Under the pieces are notes generated by a model, which saw only the letters and a program-made list of their open reading frames with translations, was not told where the DNA came from and ran no database searches. This document shows positions 25,656-33,516 of a stretch of DNA of 64,000 bases, in pieces (positions within the stretch are counted from its first letter, which is position 1; every line of letters begins with the position of its first letter). The DNA lies in the NCBI RefSeq assembly GCF_042214795.1, contig NZ_CP090177.1, forward strand, positions 1,860,001 to 1,924,000. The letters run 5' to 3'. This DNA is from Arcobacter iocasae (lineage in GTDB: Bacteria; Campylobacterota; Campylobacteria; Campylobacterales; Arcobacteraceae). Made by a program: the position numbers and the translations under genes.

Positions 25656-26549
25656 ATGGATTTTCATACATTTATAAGAGCAGTTGGAACAGGTCCTAAG
25701 TCAAATAGGGAATTAAATACAGAAGAGATGAAAGATTGCATTAGACAAATACTTAATCAAGAAGTTTCAAGTGAAATTATAGTTGCTTTTTTATTAGGGT
25801 GGAGAGTTAGACTTGAAAGCAATGCTGAATTAAAAGCTACATTAGATGTATGTAATGAGTATATCAAAAAAGTAAATATACCAAACTCTATTGAGCTTGG
25901 ATTTCCTTATGATGGAAAAACAGATGCAACATATCTTTTCCCACTTGTTGGAAAATACTTGAAGAAGTTTGATTTGGATATTGTTGTAAGTGGAGACTTA
26001 ATGCAACCTGCTAAAAGTGGTATTACAATAAAAGATATTGCTACAAATATAAAACTTGATGAGAATATTCACTATTTTGACAGAGCTGAGTTTTTGCCAA
26101 AATTAAGTGCAATTACTGATTTAAGAAGAATATTAAAACTAAGAAGTGCATTTAATACTGTTGAAAAACTACTTAATCCTGCAAATTCAAGATTTGCTTT
26201 AACTTCTGCGTATCATAAACCTTATGTTGAAAAGTATAGTGAAATTTTCGCTTCAAATTATGAAAAATTTGTTGTAGTTAAAGCAGCAGAGGGAAGACCA
26301 GAGATTTTCAATAAATCAAAAGCTTGGGTAAAAATAGCAACTGGACTTGAAGAGTTTATTATAGACCCAGAGTATTATGGAATAAATTACAATAAAACTT
26401 TTGAAAAGATTAGTTTAGAAGAGGCAATAGAAGAGATTAATAACCCAAGTGCAGATTTAGAAAAACTTGCGAAACTAAATGCAGCTTTACATCTATTTTG
26501 TGCAAATAAAGCTGATGACATAAATAGTGCTTATGAGATGTTAGATTAA
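25656..26549 (+). CDS. Anthranilate phosphoribosyltransferase-like (TrpD2/YbiB-type) protein
   Basis: This 297-residue protein has the glycosyltransferase family 3 layout: an N-terminal helical domain (MDFHTFIRAVGTGPKSNRELNTEEMKDCIRQIL, with KSNRELNTEEM like TrpD) and a phosphoribosyl-binding-like domain with DGKTDATYLFPLVGKYL. The GTGGD loop of true TrpD is absent. No other trp gene is nearby, and the gene sits between nap and siroheme genes. I start it at ATG 25656, which has GGAG 5 bases upstream, instead of 25599. E. coli YbiB, a relative, binds nucleic acid and is not a TrpD. Its stop overlaps the next start. Function unknown, but context suggests a link to nitrate or nitrite metabolism. 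Confidence 0.7.
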   Translation: MDFHTFIRAVGTGPKSNRELNTEEMKDCIRQILNQEVSSEIIVAFLLGWRVRLESNAELKATLDVCNEYIKKVNIPNSIELGFPYDGKTDATYLFPLVGKYLKKFDLDIVVSGDLMQPAKSGITIKDIATNIKLDENIHYFDRAEFLPKLSAITDLRRILKLRSAFNTVEKLLNPANSRFALTSAYHKPYVEKYSEIFASNYEKFVVVKAAEGRPEIFNKSKAWVKIATGLEEFIIDPEYYGINYNKTFEKISLEEAIEEINNPSADLEKLAKLNAALHLFCANKADDINSAYEMLD

Positions 26550-27100
26550 TGAGTAACTTTCCTATCTCTTTAAATTTAGAAAATAAAAAGATTTTAGTTA
26601 TAGGTGCTGGAAAAATAGCAACTAGTAAAGTAAAGAAATTATTGGATTTTACAAATGATATAGTTGTACTTGCACCAAAGATAAGTGAAGAGTTAGAAAA
26701 GCTTGATATTAAAACTTTGAAAAAAGAGTATGAAAAAAATGATATTGAAGGCTTTCATATTGTAATTGCTTGTCTTGATGATATAAATCTTCAAAAAGAG
26801 ATTTACAAACATACAAGAGAAAAAAACATTTTATACAATTGCGCTGATGTTTTTGAGTTGTGTGATTTTACATTCTCTTCAATAATAAAAAAAGATGATT
26901 TAGTAATCTCTATTTCCACAAGTGGAGCATCTCCTGCTTTTTCTAAAGAGTTTAAAAAGTATTTAGAAAAAATTATTCCAGATAGTGTAGGAAGTTTTTT
27001 AAAAAATATGAAAAACCTAAGAGCAACTATGCCAAAAGGTGAAGAGAGAATGGAAATATCAAGAAAAAAAAGTAAAGAGTTTATTTCTTCTTTGAAATAA
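26549..27100 (+). CDS. Precorrin-2 dehydrogenase/sirohydrochlorin ferrochelatase-type protein (CysG N-terminal-like)
   Basis: This 183-residue cytoplasmic protein has an N-terminal Rossmann motif (NKKILVIGAGKIATSKVKKLLDF), DVFELCDFTFSSIIKKDDLVISISTSGASPAFSKEFKKYLE (about 110-150) and the size of Met8p/SirC. These enzymes oxidise precorrin-2 with NAD+ to sirohydrochlorin, and some also insert iron. It overlaps the TrpD-like gene by one base and converges on the methyltransferase gene, 2 bases away. Together the two supply siroheme or heme d1 precursors, as would be needed for nitrite or sulfite reduction. Iron insertion activity is not certain. Confidence 0.87.
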   Translation: MSNFPISLNLENKKILVIGAGKIATSKVKKLLDFTNDIVVLAPKISEELEKLDIKTLKKEYEKNDIEGFHIVIACLDDINLQKEIYKHTREKNILYNCADVFELCDFTFSSIIKKDDLVISISTSGASPAFSKEFKKYLEKIIPDSVGSFLKNMKNLRATMPKGEERMEISRKKSKEFISSLK

Positions 27101-27102
27101 AC

Positions 27103-27834
27103 TTAATCAAACCATCTTAACTGTTCTCTTAAGTTCACAACTTTTCCAACGATGATAATTGCTGGTGATTTTAAACCTTTAGATTTTTCAACAATATCTT
27201 CTAAAGTTCCAATTACTACTTTTTGCTCTTTTGTAGTTCCTTTTGAAATAACAGCACATGGGTAATTTTTATCTTTTCCAAGACCTATTAGTTTTGAACT
27301 TATTAATTCAATATTATGCAATCCCATCAAAAAGACAATTGTTTCGTCATTTAAAAAAGTTTGCCACTCTAGTTGTGAAATCTTTTTATCAGGGGTTTCA
27401 TGAGCTGTTACGACTCTAAATGAAGTAGTAATTCCCCTATGAGTTACGGGAATTCCTGCATATGAAGCAACAGCAACAGATGAACTAATACCTGGAATTA
27501 TTTCAAATTTAACATCTCTTTCAAATAAATAAATTGCTTCTTCTCCTCCCCTGCCAAATACAAATGGATCTCCACCTTTTAATCTAACAACATTTTCATA
27601 TTTCTGTGAAGCTTGAAAAAGTATTTCATTTATCTCATTTTGGGGAACAGTGTGCTTTTTATTCTCTTTTCCAACATATTTTAAAGCAACATCTTTTTTT
27701 GCATAATTTAATATCTCTTTATTTACTAACCTATCATAAACTATGATATCTGCATTTCTTATTGCATTTATAGCTTTTAATGTTAATAATTCAGGATCAC
27801 CCGGACCTGCACCTGTTAAATAAACTTTACCCAC
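27103..27834 (-). CDS. cobA: Uroporphyrinogen-III C-methyltransferase
   Basis: This 243-residue enzyme methylates uroporphyrinogen III at C-2 and C-7 using SAM to form precorrin-2. The family motif GKVYLTGAGPGDPELLTLKAINAI is N-terminal, followed by VVRLKGGDPFVFGRGGEEA (about 82-100) and PGISSSVAVASYAGIPVTHRG (about 119-139). It is a standalone SUMT (about 240-260), not fused as in E. coli CysG. It is the third gene after the Crp/Fnr and PilJ-like genes, 17 bases after the latter, so siroheme synthesis may respond to the same signal. Confidence 0.95.
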   Translation of the reverse strand: MGKVYLTGAGPGDPELLTLKAINAIRNADIIVYDRLVNKEILNYAKKDVALKYVGKENKKHTVPQNEINEILFQASQKYENVVRLKGGDPFVFGRGGEEAIYLFERDVKFEIIPGISSSVAVASYAGIPVTHRGITTSFRVVTAHETPDKKISQLEWQTFLNDETIVFLMGLHNIELISSKLIGLGKDKNYPCAVISKGTTKEQKVVIGTLEDIVEKSKGLKSPAIIIVGKVVNLREQLRWFD

Positions 27835-27851
27835 ATATTGCCTTTTATTAT

Positions 27852-28853
27852 TTATATTTTTGTTTTGCGACCAATGACTAAACTATTTAATTCATTTCTT
27901 AATTCTTGAAGTTTTTTTGTTGAATTAATTAAGTCTTCTGTAGATTGAATAATCATATCTTCACTTTTATTTATTGTTTTATTAATTTCAGAAGAGTTTT
28001 CAAGTTCATCTAAAATTTTATCAAATTCATCTGTTATTTCTTCTAGTTTTGAACTGGCATTTTTTGAATGTTCCATTGCAACAGCTGAGTCATTCATGGC
28101 TGAATTTATCTTATTTATAAAGCAGTTAAAAGTATCTGTTACATCTAATATCTCTTTTTCTTTTACATCAATAGATATTGGTTCTAATTGTTCATTTTCT
28201 TCATTAGCTAATTTTTTTGAAAATTCTAAGAATTTATTAGCATTCTCTTCAATACTTTTTAATTGAACAAAACTATACACTATTAATAAAACGATTATAA
28301 AAGCAGCACCATATTGGAAATTTTTGATTAAAATAGTTTTATTTTCTGTAAAAACTGTGTACATGCTAACTAAATTATCAACTTCTTGAAGTAAGTTATT
28401 ATTAGTATTATAAATTGCTTCAACTGCAGAATTTAAAAGTTTCAAACTAGATTCATCAGTTTTTATTTGTAGTTTTTTGAATTCTTCTATATTATGAAAA
28501 AATTCTTTCCACAAAATTTCTACTTTATACACTTGTTGTCCAATATTATCATTTGGAACAGGTGGTATTCCTAGTAGTTTATTCCCATTTTTCAAAGATT
28601 GTAGATTTTGAATAAACTCTTCTGTTGCACTATTTAATTCTGAAAAATCAGTTTTTTTTGTATAAAAAAGATAAAAAATATTTTTTGATATTTTTTGAGT
28701 AAGCATTCTCTCTTTACCAACTATATTGATAACTAAAGCATCTTTTTTATTTTTATCATTTAAATAAACAGTGGTAAAAATTATCATTGCCATCAAGAAT
28801 ATAAATAAAGCACCTATTAATTTTATTTTTGTACTTATTTTATTTGTTTTCAA
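27852..28853 (-). CDS. PilJ/NarX-type sensor protein without kinase or CheA-binding output
   Basis: This 333-residue membrane protein has a first helix (about 12-30), a periplasmic four-helix bundle (31-180) and a second helix (about 181-198), then a HAMP-like linker and coiled coil (about 205-325). The stretch ALVINIVGKERMLTQKI (39-55) matches the PilJ/NarX P-box (INxxGxxRMLTQ), the nitrate-binding element of NarX/NarQ, with R49 as the likely anion contact. No histidine kinase, cyclase or chemoreceptor hairpin tip is present. It overlaps the Crp/Fnr gene by 4 bases and precedes cobA, so a nitrate or nitrite sensing role is inferred. How it signals is unknown. Confidence 0.78.
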   Translation of the reverse strand: MKTNKISTKIKLIGALFIFLMAMIIFTTVYLNDKNKKDALVINIVGKERMLTQKISKNIFYLFYTKKTDFSELNSATEEFIQNLQSLKNGNKLLGIPPVPNDNIGQQVYKVEILWKEFFHNIEEFKKLQIKTDESSLKLLNSAVEAIYNTNNNLLQEVDNLVSMYTVFTENKTILIKNFQYGAAFIIVLLIVYSFVQLKSIEENANKFLEFSKKLANEENEQLEPISIDVKEKEILDVTDTFNCFINKINSAMNDSAVAMEHSKNASSKLEEITDEFDKILDELENSSEINKTINKSEDMIIQSTEDLINSTKKLQELRNELNSLVIGRKTKI

Positions 28854-29515
28854 ATTCCAACTCCTCTAAAGGTTGATTCTAGTTGTTCTTTATTTAAAAC
28901 TATAACTTCACTTTTTTCAATACTAATAGACCCATTTCTTGTAAGTTTTTTTAAAACTCTTGAAAGGGTTTCTGGTTGAATATGAAGCATAAAAGAGACC
29001 TCTTGTCTTTTTAGTTTATTAAACATAGCAAGGTCATTATAAATCATAAAAGCTACTTTTGCTGTTGAGTCAAAGACTAATTCCCGATTTACTATACATT
29101 GTAATTGATGGGTTTTTTCTAATAATGTTTCAATTAATTTTATTGATAAAATATTTTTAGTTAAAAACATTTCTTTAAATTTTTCAAAATTTATTGATAA
29201 GACAACAGAATCTTCCACAAACTCAGCATTTGAAAAACAATAAATACTACTGTTATTTACAGAAGTTAATTCAGAAATCATGGAGTTTTTGTAAATATGG
29301 TATAAAAATATCTCATTTTCAAATTTATCAAACTTATATATTTTTATAAGACCATCAACTAAAAAAAGAATATTTTCTTTTATCTCATCTTCATAATAAA
29401 GTATTGAGTCTTTAGGATAAGTAATTAAGTTAGATATGGTAGATAATTCTTCAATTTGTTCTTTATTTAACTCTGTAAAAAAGTCTAATTGAGTAATCGT
29501 CTTTAATTTGTCCAT
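28850..29515 (-). CDS. Crp/Fnr family transcriptional regulator
   Basis: This 221-residue regulator has a cyclic-nucleotide-binding-type beta roll (about 8-125), a dimer helix and a C-terminal winged HTH (about 150-215). The recognition helix QPETLSRVLKKL aligns with E. coli FNR, with E182, S185 and R186 in the places of E209, S212 and R213, which read TTGAT half-sites. The N-terminus lacks the cysteines of FNR, so oxygen sensing by an Fe-S cluster is unlikely; a few internal cysteines exist (C93, C140). Boxes of the TTGAT-N4-ATCAA type lie before napA and the NDH-2-like gene. It heads an operon with the PilJ-like sensor and cobA. Confidence 0.88.
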   Translation of the reverse strand: MDKLKTITQLDFFTELNKEQIEELSTISNLITYPKDSILYYEDEIKENILFLVDGLIKIYKFDKFENEIFLYHIYKNSMISELTSVNNSSIYCFSNAEFVEDSVVLSINFEKFKEMFLTKNILSIKLIETLLEKTHQLQCIVNRELVFDSTAKVAFMIYNDLAMFNKLKRQEVSFMLHIQPETLSRVLKKLTRNGSISIEKSEVIVLNKEQLESTFRGVGI

Positions 29516-29549
29516 TAAATTCCTTATGTCCTTTTTATTTAAGGGATTT

Positions 29550-29555
29550 TATAAT
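29550..29555 (+). promoter_or_regulatory. Probable -10 of the moaA promoter
   Basis: TATAAT lies 57 bases before the moaA start, in the 96-base divergent spacer between the Crp/Fnr gene and moaA. No TTGAT-type box is visible here. Confidence 0.5.
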
Positions 29556-29611
29556 AAGCTAACGAAATTTAATATTAAGTGCCATTTCTTTAGGTGCGTT
29601 GAGGTGTATAA

Positions 29612-30574
29612 ATGTTAAAAGATGGACATGGTAGAATAGTTGATTATTTAAGAGTATCAGTAACTGAGAGATGTAATTTTAGATGTCAATATTGTATGCC
29701 AGAAAAACCATTTTCATGGGTTCCAAAAGAGGAACTTTTATCATATGAAGAATTATTTAAATTTATAAAAGTATGTATTGATAGTGGAGTTAAAAAAGTA
29801 AGAATTACAGGTGGTGAACCACTTTTAAGAGAAGGTTTAGATAACTTTATAAGAATGATAGCCGAATATAAAGATGATATTGATTTAGCTTTAACTACAA
29901 ATGGTTATTTGCTTCCTAAAACTGCACAAAAACTAGCAGATGCTGGATTAAAAAGATTAAATATCTCTTTAGATAGTTTAAAACCAGAAATTGCCCATAA
30001 AGTTGCTCAAAAAGATGTCTTAGCAACAGTACTAAAAGGTATTGAAGCTGCCGATAAAGCGGGATTAAAAATCAAAATAAACACTGTTCCAATGCAAGGT
30101 ATAAATGATAATGAACTTTGTGATATAGTAGATTTTTGTAAAGCAAGAGGTTATACCGTTAGATTTATTGAGTTTATGGAAAACAATCATGCAAAAGATG
30201 GAGCTAAAGGATATAATTCTACTCAAATTCAAGATATTTTGAAAACCAAATATAAGTTTGAGAAGCAAGAGAGAAGTGGTACCTCTCCGTCTCAAGATTA
30301 TATTATGGATGATGGTTATGTATTTGGAATCATTGAACCACATAAAGATGATTTTTGTGCAAACTGTAATCGTATAAGACTTACTGCAAGTGGTATTTTA
30401 ATTCCATGTTTATATTTTGAAGATTCTCAAAGCATAAAAGAGGCAGTTAAAAATAATGATATAGATAAAGCAGCAGCAATATTAAAAGATGTATTGTTAA
30501 ATAAGCCTGAAAAAAACAAATGGTCAGAAAATTCAGAAATATCAACACGAGCTTTTTATGAAACTGGTGGGTGA
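29612..30574 (+). CDS. moaA: GTP 3',8-cyclase MoaA
   Basis: This 320-residue radical SAM enzyme carries out the first step of molybdenum cofactor synthesis, turning GTP into 3',8-cyclo-GTP. The N-terminal cluster motif is CNFRCQYC (about 20-27) and the C-terminal cluster uses CANCNRIRLTASGILIPC (about 250-267). GGEPLLREG is the SAM-binding GGE. It ends in the conserved GG tail that enters the active site. The gene lies next to the Crp/Fnr operon and close to napA, whose product needs this cofactor. A hairpin terminator follows. Confidence 0.96.
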   Translation: MLKDGHGRIVDYLRVSVTERCNFRCQYCMPEKPFSWVPKEELLSYEELFKFIKVCIDSGVKKVRITGGEPLLREGLDNFIRMIAEYKDDIDLALTTNGYLLPKTAQKLADAGLKRLNISLDSLKPEIAHKVAQKDVLATVLKGIEAADKAGLKIKINTVPMQGINDNELCDIVDFCKARGYTVRFIEFMENNHAKDGAKGYNSTQIQDILKTKYKFEKQERSGTSPSQDYIMDDGYVFGIIEPHKDDFCANCNRIRLTASGILIPCLYFEDSQSIKEAVKNNDIDKAAAILKDVLLNKPEKNKWSENSEISTRAFYETGG

Positions 30575-30611
30575 TAAACTTAACTATTCAATTCTTTATA
30601 TTAAATAAAAA

Positions 30612-30645
30612 TACAAATAATAAATAACATTATTTATTATTTGTA
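30612..30645 (+). terminator. AT-rich hairpin after moaA
   Basis: TACAAATAATAAATAA and its exact complement are separated by only CA, giving a 16-bp inverted repeat. A pyrimidine-rich stretch (CCTCTTTTCTCTTCTTTTT) follows. It probably ends moaA transcription. Confidence 0.65.
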
Positions 30646-30717
30646 CCTCTTTTCTCTTCTTTTTATATTCAAATAATACTATCATTGATAATAACTATAT
30701 TTTAAAAAGGAGTTATT

Positions 30718-31758
30718 ATGATAATAGAGTCTTCAAAAGTTGAAATGAGCTCAGAAACTATGAGTTCATATGAAATGGTAAGTCAGTCAAAAGTAGATTT
30801 TAGAAATGAGTTATTAGGTTTATTAGATGTAAATGAAAAAACCCAAAGTCTTGAATCAGATGGTTTCGAAAAAGTTGATGCTACGGAAAATATAGAACAA
30901 ACAGAAGCATTAGTAAAGCCATATGAAGATGTTACAAGAATAATATTAGAAATGATTCTTCAAGCATTTTTAGGTGGAAATAAAAAAGTCGATTTTAAAA
31001 ACTTAAATGACTTAAAATGTAAAAATACGGGTTCTTCTGAGCCTACAGATCCTACAGCAGGCATACCTAAGATGTTGATGAAAAGAACAGTATCCATAGA
31101 AACTACACATGAGTATTATAGAAGTGATTCTATATCTTTTAATTCGCAAGCTACAATTAAAACTAAAGATAAAGATATAAATATCGATTTAGATTTATCT
31201 TATTCAAGAGAGTTTTATGAAAAACATAGTGAAACACTAAAATTTGAAGAGACACATTTTATGGATCCCTTAGTTATTCAATATGATTGTGCATCTACTG
31301 CTTTTGATAGCATAAGCGACAAAATGTGTTTCAATTTTGATATTAATAGTGATGGGGATGAAAAAGAACTACCACTTTTAAAAGATGGAAATGGATTTTT
31401 AGTTTTTGATAAAGATGGAAATGGAACAATAGATAATGGAACTGAACTATTTGGACCTTCTTCAAATGATGGCTTTGGTGAATTAAGCGAATATGATAGT
31501 GATGGAAATAATTGGATAGATGAAAATGACCTAATATTTGATAAATTGCAAATCTGGACTAAAAATGAAAGTGGAGAAGATAAACTTATTGCCTTAGGAC
31601 AAACAGGAATAGGGGCTTTATATTTAAATGATGCAAAAGCAGGGATGGCTTACAACAAATCAGTAAATGAAAGTCTAGCGTACTTAAAATCTAACTCAAT
31701 ATTTTTAAGAGAAGATGGAACAGCTGGAATTATATCTTCAATGGATTTCAAATCATAA
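30718..31758 (+). CDS. Conserved protein with EF-hand-like calcium loops
   Basis: This 346-residue protein has no signal peptide or membrane helix. The N-terminal 120 residues are polar (IESSKVEMSSETMSSYEM), the middle contains a beta-rich stretch (SIETTHEYYRSDSISFNSQ), and the C-terminal third has three D-rich loops: DINSDGDEKE (208-217), DKDGNGTIDNGTE (231-243, a canonical EF-hand loop) and DSDGNNWIDEND (260-271). The GTELFGPSSNDGFGELSEYDSDGN block and the ending FLREDGTAGIISSMDFKS recur, as I remember, in proteins of many gamma-proteobacteria, always unassigned. It is monocistronic with its own promoter region and terminator. Function unknown; calcium binding is likely. Confidence 0.7.
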   Translation: MIIESSKVEMSSETMSSYEMVSQSKVDFRNELLGLLDVNEKTQSLESDGFEKVDATENIEQTEALVKPYEDVTRIILEMILQAFLGGNKKVDFKNLNDLKCKNTGSSEPTDPTAGIPKMLMKRTVSIETTHEYYRSDSISFNSQATIKTKDKDINIDLDLSYSREFYEKHSETLKFEETHFMDPLVIQYDCASTAFDSISDKMCFNFDINSDGDEKELPLLKDGNGFLVFDKDGNGTIDNGTELFGPSSNDGFGELSEYDSDGNNWIDENDLIFDKLQIWTKNESGEDKLIALGQTGIGALYLNDAKAGMAYNKSVNESLAYLKSNSIFLREDGTAGIISSMDFKS

Positions 31759-31778
31759 AAAGAGCTTTTGCTCTTTTT
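31757..31778. terminator. Bidirectional terminator
   Basis: AAAAAGAGC, TTTT loop, GCTCTTTTT: a perfect 9-bp stem between two convergent genes, with T-runs on both strands. Confidence 0.85.
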
Positions 31779-32562
31779 ATACTTCTTGAATAAAATATCT
31801 ACTATTTGATGAATTGATTTTTAACTCTAAACCAAAAGTATCAGAGATATTTTCTGAATTTAAAATATCTTCTTTTTCCCCTTGTTTAAATATTGTTTCA
31901 TCTTTTATTAAAGCCACATGGGTAATTTCTTCAAAAATCTCTTCAAGATGATGTGTTACTAAAATAATATTTGCTTTTTGGCTTAGTTTTCTTAATAGTT
32001 TTATAAAGTTTAATTGGGCTTTTATATCAAGTCCAACTGTTGGTTCATCTAAAATAAAAGCTTTTGGATCATGAATTAAAGCTCGTCCAATGATACATTT
32101 TCTAAGTTGTCCTGTACTCATTTTTGCTACAATTTTATCTTTTAAGTCAGTGATTTCAAGGTATTCCAAAATCTCATTTGCTTTGTCATGTTGTTCTTGG
32201 GTGAAATCTTGATGTTCAAATACTCCAATTGAACTATAATAGCCACTAAGTACAACTTCATATCCACTTAGAAAATTTCCTTGGTCATAAAAATGATTGT
32301 GTAAATCATTTGTGATTATTCCCATAGCTTTTCTTAAATCAAATAGTGAGTATCTCTGTTTTCCTAAGATTAACTTTTTATGTGGATAATTTTGTCTTGG
32401 ATGAATTTGAGAAGAGATTAATTTTATAAGGGTAGATTTACCACTACCATTTGCCCCTAAAATTGCCCAATGCTGATTATCTTCTATTTTCAAATTGAGT
32501 TCTTTTAATATAAGTTTATCGTCATAACTCACATGTATATTTTCAAAATCTATAATATTCAT
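31777..32562 (-). CDS. ABC transporter ATP-binding protein (ModF/YlmA-like)
   Basis: This 261-residue soluble ATPase has Walker A GANGSGKST, signature MSTGQLRKCIIGRAL, Walker B AFILDEPTVGLD and a switch histidine in LVTHHLEEI. No permease or binding protein gene is nearby. The closest-looking families are the standalone ModF/YlmA-like ATPases, whose role is not defined. I start it at ATG 32562, with an AAAGG site, giving MNIIDFENIHVSYDDK; the ATG at 32619 lacks a ribosome site. It is convergent with the EF-hand gene and divergent from rpsO. Confidence 0.8.
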   Translation of the reverse strand: MNIIDFENIHVSYDDKLILKELNLKIEDNQHWAILGANGSGKSTLIKLISSQIHPRQNYPHKKLILGKQRYSLFDLRKAMGIITNDLHNHFYDQGNFLSGYEVVLSGYYSSIGVFEHQDFTQEQHDKANEILEYLEITDLKDKIVAKMSTGQLRKCIIGRALIHDPKAFILDEPTVGLDIKAQLNFIKLLRKLSQKANIILVTHHLEEIFEEITHVALIKDETIFKQGEKEDILNSENISDTFGLELKINSSNSRYFIQEV

Positions 32563-32638
32563 AATTAAAACCTTTCTAAAAAAAAGTATTTTATCTAAAT
32601 AAATATAATTATTAAACAAGGTTTAAATATAAGTTCAC

Positions 32639-32649
32639 TATAATTCGCG
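32639..32649 (+). promoter_or_regulatory. rpsO promoter -10 with CGCG-containing start region
   Basis: TATAATTCGCG: the -10 TATAAT is directly followed by TCGCG. The same 11 bases occur on the minus strand at 56825-56835, before the HsrA/CosR-like gene. The start codon is at 32697 after an AGGAGG site. Confidence 0.65.
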
Positions 32650-32696
32650 TCCATTTCAATAGAAGTGAGATTAGTATACCTATTAGGAGGTCTTCT

Positions 32697-32969
32697 ATGG
32701 CTTTAGATCAGGAAGTAAAAAACAGTATTATCGAAAAATACAGAAGAGATGAAAAAGATACAGGTTCTTGTGAAGTTCAAGTTGCAATTTTAACTGAGCA
32801 AATCAGAGTTTTAACTGAACATTTAAAAATCAATAAAAAAGATCACTCATCAAGATTAGGTCTTTTAAAAATGGTTGGAAAAAGAAAAAGATTATTAAAA
32901 TATCTTAGAAATACTGAGTATGCTAGATTTGTTGAATTAGTTGCAGATTTAGGAATCAGAGCTAAGTAA
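32697..32969 (+). CDS. rpsO: 30S ribosomal protein S15
   Basis: This 90-residue protein binds the central domain of 16S rRNA and contacts 23S rRNA (bridge B4). Family motifs are EKYRRDEKDTGSCEVQVAILTEQI, LTEHLKINKKDHSSRLGLLKMVGKRKRLLKYL and YARFVELVADLGIR. Length and composition are normal. A strong AGGAGG lies upstream and a strong terminator directly downstream, so it is probably monocistronic. Confidence 0.98.
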   Translation: MALDQEVKNSIIEKYRRDEKDTGSCEVQVAILTEQIRVLTEHLKINKKDHSSRLGLLKMVGKRKRLLKYLRNTEYARFVELVADLGIRAK

Positions 32970-32990
32970 TTTTGTTTACTTAACTTTAAA

Positions 32991-33027
32991 AAGGGTTGTA
33001 ACTTTTTAGTTACAACCCTTTTTTTTT
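32991..33027 (+). terminator. Strong terminator after rpsO
   Basis: AAGGGTTGTAACT and AGTTACAACCCTT form a perfect 13-bp stem with a 4-base loop, followed by eight or more T. Confidence 0.93.
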
Positions 33028-33114
33028 AAATAAAAAAATTAATTTTACTGTATAATGATTATTAATATTCTTTCTTGTAAAATAGAAAAACTTTAAAAAA
33101 GGAATCAATCAAAG

Positions 33115-33516
33115 ATGTTATTGACTAAAAAAAGTGAGTACGCACTTCTTTCTCTAATCTCTATTGCTAAAAGCGATAAAGCAAAAAATGTGGATGAATT
33201 ATCAAGAGAACTAAGAATCCCCAAATCTTTTTTAGCCAAAATTATGCAAAATTTAGCCAAAAATGAGATAGTAATATCACAAAGAGGTGTAAATGGTGGA
33301 TTTATTCTTGCCAAACCTTATGATGAACTTACTATATTTTCAATAACGGCTGCAGCTGAAGAAAAAATCCCTTCAGTCTTTGAATGTGCACCATCAATGG
33401 AATCATGCCCTAGTGATTCTGGGAACTTATGCACAATATGGCCTTTATTAAATAATTTGCAAGGTAAGATAAATGAATTTTTAGAAGAATTAACACTAAA
33501 GGACATCGCTCAATGA
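33115..33516 (+). CDS. Rrf2 family regulator with three conserved cysteines
   Basis: This 133-residue winged-helix regulator begins MLLTKKSEYALLSLISIAKSDK, typical of Rrf2/IscR/NsrR. The recognition region is LSRELRIPKSFLAKIMQNLAKNEIVISQRGVNGGFILAK. Three cysteines (ECAPSMESCPSDSGNLC, about 96-112) match the iron-sulfur cluster site of IscR/NsrR/RsrR. It therefore probably senses Fe-S status, nitric oxide or redox state. A -10 TATAAT is at about 33051. Its stop overlaps the DHH gene start by 4 bases, so the two are translationally coupled. Targets are unknown. Confidence 0.88.
   Translation: MLLTKKSEYALLSLISIAKSDKAKNVDELSRELRIPKSFLAKIMQNLAKNEIVISQRGVNGGFILAKPYDELTIFSITAAAEEKIPSVFECAPSMESCPSDSGNLCTIWPLLNNLQGKINEFLEELTLKDIAQ

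Noticed and set aside
32674..32679. A GTATAC core upstream of rpsO
   Set aside because: It is a single core with no partner 21 bp away and no palindromic flanks. Single GTATAC hexamers also occur inside coding regions (for example in the PepSY, dctQ and mdcA genes), so an isolated one is not evidence of GntR control.
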